From contig NZ_JADPSA010000022.1 of the NCBI RefSeq assembly GCF_017347085.1, positions 124,001 through 188,000 on the forward strand: a stretch of DNA of 64,000 bases, given 5' to 3'. The translations under genes were made by a program, and so were the position numbers. Each line of letters starts with the position of its first letter. The stretch's first letter is position 1. The notes beneath the pieces were generated by a model. The model ran no database searches, had not been told where the DNA came from, and worked only from the letters and a program-made list of their open reading frames with translations. The stretch is from Nesterenkonia sp. E16_10. GTDB lineage: Bacteria; Actinomycetota; Actinomycetes; Actinomycetales; Micrococcaceae. Positions 42,732 to 51,634 of this stretch are shown here, piece by piece.

Positions 42732-44404
42732 ACGAGACCCAGTTCTGGACCTTCTTCTTCATCATCCTGACCTTCGGCATCTACATCATCATCGCGTGGC
42801 GCTCTCGGGTGAAGGAGACCAAGGAGTTCTACGTCGCCTCTCAGGGTGTGCCGACTCTCGCCAACGGCGCCGCGGTCGCGGCGGACTGGATGAGCGCCGC
42901 CAGCTTCATCGGCATGGCTGGCCTGATCGCGTTCCTGGGCTCCGACGGCTCGGTCTACCTGATGGGCTGGACCGGCGGCTACGTCCTGCTTGCACTGCTG
43001 CTGGCCCCCTACCTGCGCAAATGGGGCAAGTTCACGGTGCCCGAGTTTGTGGGCGACCGATACTCGGAGTCGGTGCGCATCGTCGCAGCGATCGCCGCGA
43101 TCGTGGTCTCCTTCACCTACGTGGTCGGCCAGATGGCCGGCGGTGGCATCGTCTTCAGCCGGTTCCTGGGACTGAGCATCGAATGGGGCGTGGTGCTGGT
43201 CGCCGTCGTCATCTTCATCTACGCGGTCCTCGGCGGCATGAAGGGAATCACCTACACCCAGGTAGCGCAGTACACCGTGCTGATCATCGCCTACCTGATC
43301 CCGGCCTTCGCCGTGGCCTACCAGACCACGGGCATTCCGGTTCCGCAGATCTCCTACGGGCAGATCCTCGCGGAACTGGACTCGCTCAGCGTGGAGTTCG
43401 GGCTCAACGAGTTCACCGAGGCGTTCTCCGGCCGCGCCGGCGGTCAGATCGACGTCTTCCTGGTGACGCTCTCGCTGATGCTGGGCACCGCGGGTCTGCC
43501 GCATGTGATCATCCGGTTCTACACGACCAAGACGGTCCGCGGTGCTCGCTACTCGGCCTTCTGGGCACTGTTCTTCATCTCGCTGCTCTACCTCACGGCT
43601 CCTGCCGTGGGCGCCTTCACCAAGCTGAACCTGCTCCAGGGTGTGCAGGGCCAGGGGCCAGACAGTCTGCCCGACTGGATCAACACCTGGGCTCCGACGG
43701 GCCTGGTGACCGTGAACGACGATGCCGAGACGATTCAGACCGTCTCCAACCTGGCCACCTCCGGGGCTGACCTGATCGTCAACAACGACATCCTGGTCCT
43801 GGCGTCCCCGGAGATCGGCGGGCTCCCCGCTCCGATCGTGGGCCTGATGGCCGCCGGCGGCATGGCAGCCGCCATGTCCACCGCGGCGGGCCTGCTGCTG
43901 GTCATCTCCTCCGCGGCTTCCCACGACCTGTACTTCCGGGTCTTCAAGAAGACCGGAGCCTCGGAGAAGGAGCAGATGCTGGTCGGACGCCTCGCCATGG
44001 GCGTCGCGATCCTGTTCGCCATCTGGGCCGGCATCAACCCGCCGGCGTTCGTGGCCCAGGTGGTCGCGTTCGCCTTCGGCCTCGCCGCGGCCAGCTTCTT
44101 CCCGATCCTGATCCTCGGGATCTTCTGGAAGAAGGCCAACGGTCCGGGTGCCACTGCCGGCATGCTGACCGGTCTGGCGTTCACCGGAACCTACATGGTC
44201 TACACCCTGGAGGTCTTCGGCACCAGCGCCAACGAGCACATCTTCAACGTCTCGCCTGAGGGCATCGGCGCCGTGGGCGCCGCGGTCAACGCCATCGTGA
44301 TGATCGTGGTCTCGAAGCTCACCGCACCACCGAGCGCCAAGGTCCAGGAGATGGTCGAGGACATCCGGTACCCGCAGACCCGAAAGGCGGCTGTGCGTTC
44401 CTGA
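42728..44404 (+). CDS. VC_2705-type sodium/solute symporter (acetate/monocarboxylate)
   Basis: 558 residues, about 13-14 helices. ADWMSAASFIGMAGLIAFLG, GTAGLPHVIIRFYTTK and AAGGMAAAMSTAAGLLLVISSAASHDLY are SSS motifs of the subgroup that pairs with DUF4212. GTG start overlaps the DUF4212 stop. It faces the ActP-like operon across a 285-base region with candidate LytTR and CRP sites. Having both types side by side suggests uptake of acetate or pyruvate over different ranges or conditions. Substrate is inferred from family. Confidence 0.9.
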   Translation: MNETQFWTFFFIILTFGIYIIIAWRSRVKETKEFYVASQGVPTLANGAAVAADWMSAASFIGMAGLIAFLGSDGSVYLMGWTGGYVLLALLLAPYLRKWGKFTVPEFVGDRYSESVRIVAAIAAIVVSFTYVVGQMAGGGIVFSRFLGLSIEWGVVLVAVVIFIYAVLGGMKGITYTQVAQYTVLIIAYLIPAFAVAYQTTGIPVPQISYGQILAELDSLSVEFGLNEFTEAFSGRAGGQIDVFLVTLSLMLGTAGLPHVIIRFYTTKTVRGARYSAFWALFFISLLYLTAPAVGAFTKLNLLQGVQGQGPDSLPDWINTWAPTGLVTVNDDAETIQTVSNLATSGADLIVNNDILVLASPEIGGLPAPIVGLMAAGGMAAAMSTAAGLLLVISSAASHDLYFRVFKKTGASEKEQMLVGRLAMGVAILFAIWAGINPPAFVAQVVAFAFGLAAASFFPILILGIFWKKANGPGATAGMLTGLAFTGTYMVYTLEVFGTSANEHIFNVSPEGIGAVGAAVNAIVMIVVSKLTAPPSAKVQEMVEDIRYPQTRKAAVRS

Positions 44405-44435
44405 ACCGGGCTGCCACGGCAGTCCCCACGCTGAA

Positions 44436-44472
44436 CCTGCGGCCCCGCTCCATGACTGGAGCGGGGCCGCAG
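44436..44472. terminator. Bidirectional terminator between the symporter and epimerase genes
   Basis: CCTGCGGCCCCGCTCCA and TGGAGCGGGGCCGCAGG form a near-perfect 16-17-base stem with a short loop between two convergent genes. Confidence 0.88.
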
Positions 44473-44482
44473 GCCTGTCTGC

Positions 44483-45325
44483 TCAGTGCTCGCGCCAGGA
44501 GTGCTTCGGCGCGTAGCCCAGCTCCCGGCGGGCCTTCTCGATGGAGAGCAGCGTGTCATGGATGCCCAGATCCCCGCGCAGCTCGACCTCGGGGAAGACC
44601 TCGGCGACGAGTTCGGCGTTCGGCCGGGACATCACGGTGTCCGCCGCGGCGATGATGTAGCGCTGGAACCCTGGGCCGGCGACGGCGAGGGCGCGCTCGA
44701 TCGCCTGGGCGCCGTCGCGGGCGTCGATGTAGCCCCAGAGGTTCCATTTGCGCAGCGTCGCGTCGGCGTCGAAGCCGGGGAACTCGGCGTAGTCCTCGGG
44801 GTTCATCACGTTGGAGAAGCGCAGCGCGGTGATGGCCAGCCGCGGGTTCCAGCGGACCAGCTCGATCGCCATCTGCTCCTCGAGATGCTTGACCAGCGAG
44901 TAGGTGGATTCGGGCCTGGCGGGGTACTGCTCGTCCACCGGGATGTACGGCGGCGGGGTGTCGAAGGGAAGCCCCAGCACCGTCTCTGAGGAGGCGTAGA
45001 CGATGCGCTCGATCCCGAGCCGGGCCGCGGCCCAGAAGACGTTGAAGGTGGCGTTGATGTTGTTGTGGAAGGTGGCCGCGTCGGTGCGGATCCCGGGCGC
45101 CGGAACGGCCGCCAGGTGCACGACCGCCTCCACGCCGTCGTGCTGATCCCCGACTCCGCCGAGCGCATCAATGACCTGGCCGTAGTCGGTGAGGTCGAGC
45201 TTCACGAAGCCGGGGCCACGGGCGCCCTCGACGTCGAGGCCGATGACTTCGTGGCCGGCCGATCGGAGCTCCCGCACCACAACTGTGCCGAGCTTGCCGG
45301 TGGACCCGGTGACTGCGATTCTCAT
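44483..45325 (-). CDS. NAD-dependent epimerase/dehydratase family protein
   Basis: 280 residues, extended SDR. Rossmann start IAVTGSTGKLGTVVVREL, LDLTDYGQV, VVHLAAVPAPG, the Ser of YASSETVLG and the catalytic YSLVKHLEEQMA (YxxxK). The C-terminal sugar-binding half contains LRFSNVMNP and WGYIDARDGAQAI. Probably acts on a nucleotide sugar or, like uronate dehydrogenases, a free sugar acid. Monocistronic; substrate unknown. Confidence 0.82.
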   Translation of the reverse strand: MRIAVTGSTGKLGTVVVRELRSAGHEVIGLDVEGARGPGFVKLDLTDYGQVIDALGGVGDQHDGVEAVVHLAAVPAPGIRTDAATFHNNINATFNVFWAAARLGIERIVYASSETVLGLPFDTPPPYIPVDEQYPARPESTYSLVKHLEEQMAIELVRWNPRLAITALRFSNVMNPEDYAEFPGFDADATLRKWNLWGYIDARDGAQAIERALAVAGPGFQRYIIAAADTVMSRPNAELVAEVFPEVELRGDLGIHDTLLSIEKARRELGYAPKHSWREH

Positions 45326-45474
45326 AGCGCCTCATTCTGGTGTGTCGTGGGTCTCATGCAATCCAGTGCCCACAGTAATCCACCGCAGCCGCTGATCAGG
45401 GCATGACGAAGGGTCCAGGTACAGGCCCGGTGCGGCCCGGTGGGGCTGGGGCGCGGATCAGCGAGGGTCGCAGA

Positions 45475-45969
45475 TCAGCGAGGGTCACGCCCCAGGCCGA
45501 GCGCGTCGAACACCGCGGAGGGCTGGGTCAGGCACCAGCTGAAGACCGGGTCCGGGTAGATGATGCCCACCGCTTCGTCTCCCTCGAGCACCAGCAGCGG
45601 CTGCGCTCCGGAGACGCGGTAGCGGGCCAGCACCGCCTCGATCGGGTCCTCCGGGCCCAGCGGCTCGGGTGCGGCGCCCAGCAGTGCGGCGCACCGCTTC
45701 TTCTCCCACTGCTCGGGGTGCCTCCCGGACACCTCGCTCAGCGCGGCCTCGGTGATCAGCCCCAGCGGCTGGTGCGAGAGCCCCACGACCAGCACGGCCG
45801 CATCCATTCCACGCACCAAGGCTGCGGCATCGCGCAGCGGTGCGGTCACCGAGACGACCGACTCCACGCGCGACATGAGGTCCAGGACGCGCATGGTGCG
45901 GGAACCTTGTGCGGGAAGAGTGGTGTGTCCGCCAGAGAACCGGGCGGTCGGATCTGAAAAATGCTCCAT
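45475..45969 (-). CDS. Degenerate CBS-domain protein
   Basis: About 164 residues. After ~25 variable residues, RVLDLMSRVESVVSVTAPLRDAAALV and GLSHQPLGLITEAAL look like one CBS motif, and GPEDPIEAVLARYRVSGAQPLLVLEGDEAVGIIYP like a second. CBS pairs bind adenine nucleotides. The ATG at 45969 is chosen over a TTG at 45975. It lies downstream of the nucleoside-type ABC operon on the same strand, about 100 bases away. Confidence 0.6.
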   Translation of the reverse strand: MEHFSDPTARFSGGHTTLPAQGSRTMRVLDLMSRVESVVSVTAPLRDAAALVRGMDAAVLVVGLSHQPLGLITEAALSEVSGRHPEQWEKKRCAALLGAAPEPLGPEDPIEAVLARYRVSGAQPLLVLEGDEAVGIIYPDPVFSWCLTQPSAVFDALGLGRDPR

Positions 45970-46068
45970 AAGCAACCCTTGAATAGTGGATCAAGAGCCC
46001 GTTGCTTGAGCTGGTCAGAGCCTATACGCAAGCTCGGCCGTGGTAAAGACGAGCGATCACCACCGGGG

Positions 46069-47370
46069 TCATTTCACATACGGGGTGCCGTTGGCGGCAG
46101 GGGGCCGGACCCGCCCGACGAAGCCGGCCACCGCGAAGATCGTGATCACATAGGGCAGCATCAGCAGCGCCTCCGAGGGGACAGGGGTGCCGATGGTGGC
46201 CAGCGTGTTGCCCAGCGACGTGGAGAAGCCGAACAGCAGCGCCGCCAGCAGGGCCCCGATGGGGTGCCAGCGGCCCAGGATCATCGCGGCCAGGGCGATG
46301 AATCCCGCGCCAGCCGACATCTCCTTGCCGAAGGCGAGCCCCTGCCCGATGGTGAAGAACGCACCGCCGAGTCCGGCGATCGCCCCACCCAGGATCACGT
46401 TGTAGACCCGCATCCGATTGACCTTGATGCCCACGGTGTCCGCGGCCTTGGGGTGCTCGCCCACCGCACGGGTGCGCAGGCCCCAGCGCGAGCGGAACAG
46501 GAAGATGTTGAGCAGTCCCACGATGAGGTACATCAGGTAGACCAGGATGGTCTGGTTGAACAGCACCGGTCCGATGATCGGGATCTGCGAGAGTCCCGGG
46601 ATCGGCAGTCGCGGCAGCTGCTGTCGGGCATTCCACAGCTCGGGGTTCTGGGTCAGTGCGGTGGAGAAGAGGTATCCGGTCAGCCCGATGATCAGCACGT
46701 TGAGCACCACGCCGACGATGATCTGGTTGACCTGGTACTTCACCGAGAAGAACACGAGCAGCGCCCCGACCAGCGCGCCGGCGATCGGCGCGAAGACCAG
46801 TCCCATATAGGCGCTGGTGAACACCGAGGCGGCGACGGCGGCCAGGAAGGCGCCGGCCAGCAGCTGGGCCTCGATCGCGATGTTGATCACGCCGGAGCGC
46901 TCCCCCACGAGCCCGCACATGGCCCCGAAGATCAGCGGCACCGAGAGCGCCAGCGCTCCGGTGAGCATGGTGACCAGCGGGATGACGGCACCTCGGTCGG
47001 CGCCGGCCCAGACCAGGAACGCGAGCACGAAGAGCACGCCGAAGAGCAGCGGCAGCCACAGGCGGGTCCGTATGCGACGTGACGCCTGCCAGATCGCGAG
47101 GCCGGCCAGCGCGACCAGGATCACCGCGAGGATCCAGCCGGCTGGACGGGACGGCAGCTCCACGAGTGGGATCTCGAAGAAGTCTCCACCCGAGGAGAGC
47201 CGGAAGTGGGTCCGCGCACCCGCCGGAATAGTCAGCACGAAGAGCACTGCGAGCGCGGCCAGCACTGCGTAGGTGATCGGGTACTTCCAGGAGATCGGGC
47301 GGACTCCGGTGGCAGTCTGCTTGAGCGGGTCGGCCTGGACGGCAGCGGTGCTCACGGTCTGTTCGCTCAC
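46069..47370 (-). CDS. BMP/nucleoside-type ABC transporter permease (second)
   Basis: 433 residues with about ten helices of the branched-chain/ribose permease type. The central GLVGERSGVINIAIEAQLLAGAFLA and RAVGEHPKAADTVGIKVNRMR motif identify the nucleoside subgroup (NupQ/YufQ-like). GTG start overlaps the upstream permease stop as GTGA. Last gene of the four-gene uptake operon. Confidence 0.87.
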   Translation of the reverse strand: MSEQTVSTAAVQADPLKQTATGVRPISWKYPITYAVLAALAVLFVLTIPAGARTHFRLSSGGDFFEIPLVELPSRPAGWILAVILVALAGLAIWQASRRIRTRLWLPLLFGVLFVLAFLVWAGADRGAVIPLVTMLTGALALSVPLIFGAMCGLVGERSGVINIAIEAQLLAGAFLAAVAASVFTSAYMGLVFAPIAGALVGALLVFFSVKYQVNQIIVGVVLNVLIIGLTGYLFSTALTQNPELWNARQQLPRLPIPGLSQIPIIGPVLFNQTILVYLMYLIVGLLNIFLFRSRWGLRTRAVGEHPKAADTVGIKVNRMRVYNVILGGAIAGLGGAFFTIGQGLAFGKEMSAGAGFIALAAMILGRWHPIGALLAALLFGFSTSLGNTLATIGTPVPSEALLMLPYVITIFAVAGFVGRVRPPAANGTPYVK

Positions 47371-48776
47371 TTGCCAGGCTCCTGTGTCGTGCTGTTCGGG
47401 GACTCGCTGCTCGAGGACTCGGCGCTCGGAGGTTCGGCGCTGGATGCCCCCGAGGTGGAGGCGGTCTGCAGCTCCGGCTGCCGGCTTGAGGATGTGCCGG
47501 CCGCAGCCTCGGTCTTGCGCCGTGCGCTGCGTCGGCGGATCCGGGGGCGCCCATCGGCGTGGGGCAGGAAGAAGATCGCCCGCACCAGCGGCGGGGCGGC
47601 GATCATCAGCACGATCACTGCCTGCAGGACCAGCACGATGTCGATCGGGGTGCCGGTCTGCGCCTGCATCAGCACGCCGCCGGCGCGCAGCCCGCCCAGC
47701 AGCAGGCCGGCCAGGAAGGTGCCCAGGGGCTTGGAGCGACCCAGCAGAGCCACGGTGATCGCATCGAAGCCCAGGGTGCCTGCGACACCGCCGGCGAGTC
47801 GATATTCGGTGCCCAGCACGTGGGCTGCGCCGCCGAGGCCGGCGAGGCCTCCGGCGATCACGAGCACCAGCGCGGTGGCCTTGGGCACGTTGATCCCCGC
47901 GGTGCGCGCCGCTTCGGGATTCTCCCCGATGGCGCGGAACTCGAAGCCCAGCGTGGAGCGTTCCAGCAGCCACCACACGCCGAGGGTGGCCAGGATCGCG
48001 ATGAGGAAACCGGCGTGGAGCCGGAAGCCCGAGCCCAGCAGTGAGAAGAGCTGGGCTGATTCATCCACCGAGCTCGAAAGCGGCTGGTTGGAGCCGGTCT
48101 GCTTGTACCACTGCTGCTGCAGCAGATAGGCGAGCAGGTAGATGGCGATGTTGTTGAGCATGATCGTCACGATCACCTCGTTGGCCCCGGTGCGTGCCTT
48201 GAGCACACCGGCGATCCCGCCCCAGATCGCGCCGCCGAGGATGCCGCCGGCCAGCGCCAGCAGCACGTGCAGCCCCACGGGCAGCGACAGCGCGTAGCCG
48301 AGGAAACCTGCGGAGGTGGCACCCAGGATGATCTGGCCCTGCCCGCCGATGTTCAGCATGCCGGAGCGGAAGCCGATGGCGATGCCCAGCCCCGCGAGGA
48401 TCAGCGGCACCGAGTAGACCATGGTCTCGGTCAACGGCCGGATCGAGCGAGCGGCCGAGGGGGCCTGCCAGTCGAAGACCGCGCCGCGGAACAGCGCGGA
48501 GTAGGCCTCGCGCAGCACCTGGAAGGCGGTCTCCAGGAATGCGGTGGGCTGGGCGAAGAAGTAGCTCAGGCTGGCCTGGACATCGCGGTTGGCCGCGAGG
48601 ATCAGCACCGCGCCGACCACCAGGGCGACGACGACGGCCAGCACGGTGACCACCCAGGAGGTCTGGCCCAGCTCGCGCAGGGCACGCGAGAGTCGACCCT
48701 CAGCCTCGGCCCAGGGGCTCTGATGCTCGGGCTTCGGGGCAGGGGTCATCCCCTGCTGGGACCCTGATGCGCTCAC
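47367..48776 (-). CDS. BMP/nucleoside-type ABC transporter permease (first)
   Basis: 469 residues, about nine helices. Shows GIAIGFRSGMLNIGGQGQIILGA and RAIGENPEAARTAGINVPKA, the permease loop repeated in its partner. The last ~70 residues are a charged Arg/Glu/Ser tail not usual for the family. Overlaps the ATPase stop as GTGA and the next permease start as GTGA. Confidence 0.87.
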   Translation of the reverse strand: MSASGSQQGMTPAPKPEHQSPWAEAEGRLSRALRELGQTSWVVTVLAVVVALVVGAVLILAANRDVQASLSYFFAQPTAFLETAFQVLREAYSALFRGAVFDWQAPSAARSIRPLTETMVYSVPLILAGLGIAIGFRSGMLNIGGQGQIILGATSAGFLGYALSLPVGLHVLLALAGGILGGAIWGGIAGVLKARTGANEVIVTIMLNNIAIYLLAYLLQQQWYKQTGSNQPLSSSVDESAQLFSLLGSGFRLHAGFLIAILATLGVWWLLERSTLGFEFRAIGENPEAARTAGINVPKATALVLVIAGGLAGLGGAAHVLGTEYRLAGGVAGTLGFDAITVALLGRSKPLGTFLAGLLLGGLRAGGVLMQAQTGTPIDIVLVLQAVIVLMIAAPPLVRAIFFLPHADGRPRIRRRSARRKTEAAAGTSSSRQPELQTASTSGASSAEPPSAESSSSESPNSTTQEPGK

Positions 48777-50362
48777 TGGTTCTCCTCTGCTTCGGCCTGC
48801 TCATCGGCCTCGGCCAGCACGGTGTGGTGGGTGGCGGCCTGGGCCTGCGCCTCATCGGCAGGCACCCCGGCCATCATCAGGCCGAGCACGTCCCGGCTGG
48901 TGCTGGCCGGCACGATTCCTACAACCTTCCCGCGGTACATGACCGCGATCCGGTCGGCAAGGTTCAGCGCCTCGTCAAGCTCGGTGGAGACGATCAGGCA
49001 CGGCGTGCCCTTGTCGCGCTCCTCGATGATCGTACGGTGCACGAACTCGATCGAGCCGACGTCGAGGCCTCGGGTGGGCTGGCTCGCCACGAAGAGCCGC
49101 AGGTCGCGGCTCATCTCACGGGCCAGCACGACCTTCTGCTGGTTGCCTCCGGAGAGGGTGGAGATCGGGTCGTCGACGGTGCCCATGCGCACGTCAAAAC
49201 GTTCGGCCTGGGTCTGCGCGGCTTCGCGCATGACCGGCAGGCGCAGCGCCACGTTGCCGGGACCTCCGGCGTAGGGGGGACGGTCATACATGTCCAGCAC
49301 ATAGTTCTCGGTGATGGTGAACGCGCCGATGACGCCGTCGGTGCTGCGGTCCTCGGGCACGAAGCCCAGTCCCGCGGCCAGGCGCTGCTTGACGCTGAGC
49401 GGGGCGAGATCCTGGTCGTCGAGCAGGATGCTGCCCGCCACCGGGGTGCGGAGCCCGAGGATGGTCTGAGCCAGCTCGCTCTGGCCGTTGCCGTCGACCC
49501 CGGCGATCACCAGGATCTCGCCGCGCCGCATGGAGAGATCGACGTCGTCGACCACGACCTTGTCTGCACTGCTGAGCACGGTCAGCCCGCGCACCTCGAA
49601 GCTGACCTCGCCGGGATCAGCCGGCTCCTTGGCGGTGGTCAGGTTGACCTCACGGCCGACCATCAGCCCGGCCAGCTCGGTCTCGGTGGACTGTGGCGAG
49701 GTCTCCCCCACCACGGCGCCGCGCCGGATCACTGTGATCCGGTCTGCCACCGCGCGGACCTCGCGCAGCTTGTGGGTGATGAAGACGATGGATGTGCCGG
49801 AGTCGCGCAGCTGGCCCATGATGGTGATCAGCTCGTCGGTCTCCTGCGGAGTCAGCACCGCGGTGGGCTCATCGAGGATGAGCACCCTCGCGTCGCGGGA
49901 GAGCGCCTTGATGATCTCCACGCGCTGCTGGGCACCGACGGGGAGGTCCTCGATGCGCGCATCGGGGTCCACGTCGAAGCCGAAGCGCGCGGAGATCTCC
50001 AGCACCTTCGCCCGGGCCACGGCCATGTCCATGATTCCCGCCGCGCGGGTGGGCTCGTAGCCCAGCGCGACGGACTCGGTGACGGTGAACACCGGGATCA
50101 GCATGAAGTGCTGGTGCACCATCCCGATCCCGGCGGCCACTGCGTCACCGGGCCCGTTGAAGCTGACCTCCCGGTCATCCAACAGAATCTCACCCTCGTC
50201 AGGGCTGTAGAGCCCGTAGATGGTGTTCATCAGAGTGGACTTGCCGGCCCCGTTCTCGCCGAGCAGGGCGTGGATCTCGCCCGGTGCAACGGTGAGGGAG
50301 ATCCGGTCGTTGGCAGTGAAGGAGCCGAAACGCTTAGTGACCCCTCTGAGCTCAAGCTTCAT
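48773..50362 (-). CDS. ABC transporter ATP-binding protein, two nucleotide-binding domains
   Basis: 529 residues with two ABC cassettes, as in RbsA/NupO-type proteins. First Walker A GENGAGKSTLMNTIYG, signature VGAQQRVEIIKAL, Walker B VLILDEPTAVL. Second cassette has the usual degenerate Walker A (AGVDGNGQSELAQTI) and signature LSGGNQQKVVLARE. It energises the two downstream permeases. Gap to the binding protein gene upstream is 43 bases. Confidence 0.92.
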   Translation of the reverse strand: MKLELRGVTKRFGSFTANDRISLTVAPGEIHALLGENGAGKSTLMNTIYGLYSPDEGEILLDDREVSFNGPGDAVAAGIGMVHQHFMLIPVFTVTESVALGYEPTRAAGIMDMAVARAKVLEISARFGFDVDPDARIEDLPVGAQQRVEIIKALSRDARVLILDEPTAVLTPQETDELITIMGQLRDSGTSIVFITHKLREVRAVADRITVIRRGAVVGETSPQSTETELAGLMVGREVNLTTAKEPADPGEVSFEVRGLTVLSSADKVVVDDVDLSMRRGEILVIAGVDGNGQSELAQTILGLRTPVAGSILLDDQDLAPLSVKQRLAAGLGFVPEDRSTDGVIGAFTITENYVLDMYDRPPYAGGPGNVALRLPVMREAAQTQAERFDVRMGTVDDPISTLSGGNQQKVVLAREMSRDLRLFVASQPTRGLDVGSIEFVHRTIIEERDKGTPCLIVSTELDEALNLADRIAVMYRGKVVGIVPASTSRDVLGLMMAGVPADEAQAQAATHHTVLAEADEQAEAEENQ

Positions 50363-50405
50363 CGCTGCGGTGTCGCCAATCAGTTATTCGTCGTTCAGGA
50401 ACGGG

Positions 50406-51491
50406 TCAGGACGGGGCGTTCTCGGAGTCGATGACGGTGTCGCCATCGATGATCTCCTGGCGCAGCTGCTCGATGGCGTCTGCGACCTCGGAGGGCACCT
50501 CGTCCTCGAAGTCGTGGAACGGCGCCAGGCCGACACCCTCGTTCTCCAGGGTGCCCACGTAGGACTCGCTGGTGAAGCCGTCCTGGACGCCCTCATCGAT
50601 GGTGGCGTAGACCGACTGACCGATCTCCTTGAGCACCGAGGTCAGCACGATGTCGCCGTAGTCGGTGGACTCGTAGCCATCGGAGTCGACCCAGATCATC
50701 TTGGCCTCGGCCGCCTCCAGGGCGGGGCCTGCGCCGACGCCCGCGTTGCCTGCCACGGGCATGATGATGTCAGCGTCCTGGCTCAGCAGCTGTTCGGTGA
50801 CCTCGCGGCCCTGGGTCTGGTCGCTGAAGTCACCGGAGAAGGACCCGGACTGGCCCTCCTTGTCCCAGCCGACCAGCTCGACGTCGCCGTCGTTGTCCGT
50901 GTTGTAGCGCTCCACACCGTCGGCGTAACCGTCCATGAAGACCGTCACCGAGGGGATCTGAATGCCGCCCCAGGTGCCGACGACGCCGGTCTCGCTCATC
51001 GCGGCGGCCACATAGCCGGCCAGGTAGGCGGCCTCACCGGTGTTGAAGACCAGCGGCTTGGCGTTCTCGAGCTCTTCGCCCTCTTCGAAGTTGAAGTAGG
51101 AGTCGATCAGCGCGAAATCGGTCTCCGGGTTCGCCTCAGCAGCCTCGCGCAGACCCTCCTCGAGCAGGAAGCCGACGCCGAAGACGACGTCGCAGTTCTG
51201 CTGGACCATGGTGTCCACGTTGGGGCCGTACTCGGACTCTGCGGTGGACTGCGCGTCGGCGGAGTCGACGCCGAGCTCCTCGATGGCCATCTCCAGGCCC
51301 TCGAAGGCGGACTGGTTGAAGGAACGGTCGTCCCAGCCTCCCTCATCGGAGACCAGGCAGGCCTTGTAGTCGACCTCTTCGGCGGCGGCGCCCTCGCCGT
51401 CCTCCTCGGGGGCCTCTCCACAGGAGGACAGGAGCAGTGCTGCGGCGGCCGTCGCGGCGATGGTGCCGCGGGTCTTGAAGGACCTCTTCAT
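50406..51491 (-). CDS. BMP-family substrate-binding lipoprotein
   Basis: 361 residues. A lipoprotein signal ends in the lipobox LLLSSCG. The mature part is a Bmp/Med fold: KACLVSDEGGWDDRSFNQSAFEGLE, FALIDSYF, NTGEAAYLAGYVAA, MPVAGNAGVG and IWVDSDGYEST. These proteins bind purine nucleosides in characterised systems. ATG at 51491 has GAGGAGAG upstream. First gene of the operon. Confidence 0.92.
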   Translation of the reverse strand: MKRSFKTRGTIAATAAAALLLSSCGEAPEEDGEGAAAEEVDYKACLVSDEGGWDDRSFNQSAFEGLEMAIEELGVDSADAQSTAESEYGPNVDTMVQQNCDVVFGVGFLLEEGLREAAEANPETDFALIDSYFNFEEGEELENAKPLVFNTGEAAYLAGYVAAAMSETGVVGTWGGIQIPSVTVFMDGYADGVERYNTDNDGDVELVGWDKEGQSGSFSGDFSDQTQGREVTEQLLSQDADIIMPVAGNAGVGAGPALEAAEAKMIWVDSDGYESTDYGDIVLTSVLKEIGQSVYATIDEGVQDGFTSESYVGTLENEGVGLAPFHDFEDEVPSEVADAIEQLRQEIIDGDTVIDSENAPS

Positions 51492-51515
51492 GGGGCTCTC
51501 CTCATGGTGCAAGAA

Positions 51516-51535
51516 CGGCACCTCTACGGGTGCCG
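51516..51535 (-). other. Hairpin in the leader of the BMP operon
   Basis: CGGCACC/GGTGCCG is a perfect 7-base stem with a 6-base loop about 25-45 bases upstream of the lipoprotein start. It could affect mRNA stability or ribosome access. No purine-riboswitch core was found. Confidence 0.35.
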
Positions 51536-51634
51536 AGAAACGAGTGATGCAGGCAATAGTACGTCACATTTCCACCTCAAACATTGCCCGGATGTTTCCG
51601 CGATGTTCACCGGTCTGAGCAGGGAGAACCGCGC

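Noticed and set aside
42722-44239. 505-codon antisense frame opposite the VC_2705 symporter
   Set aside because: Low-complexity Gly/Asp/Arg content with no family features; the symporter is unambiguous.
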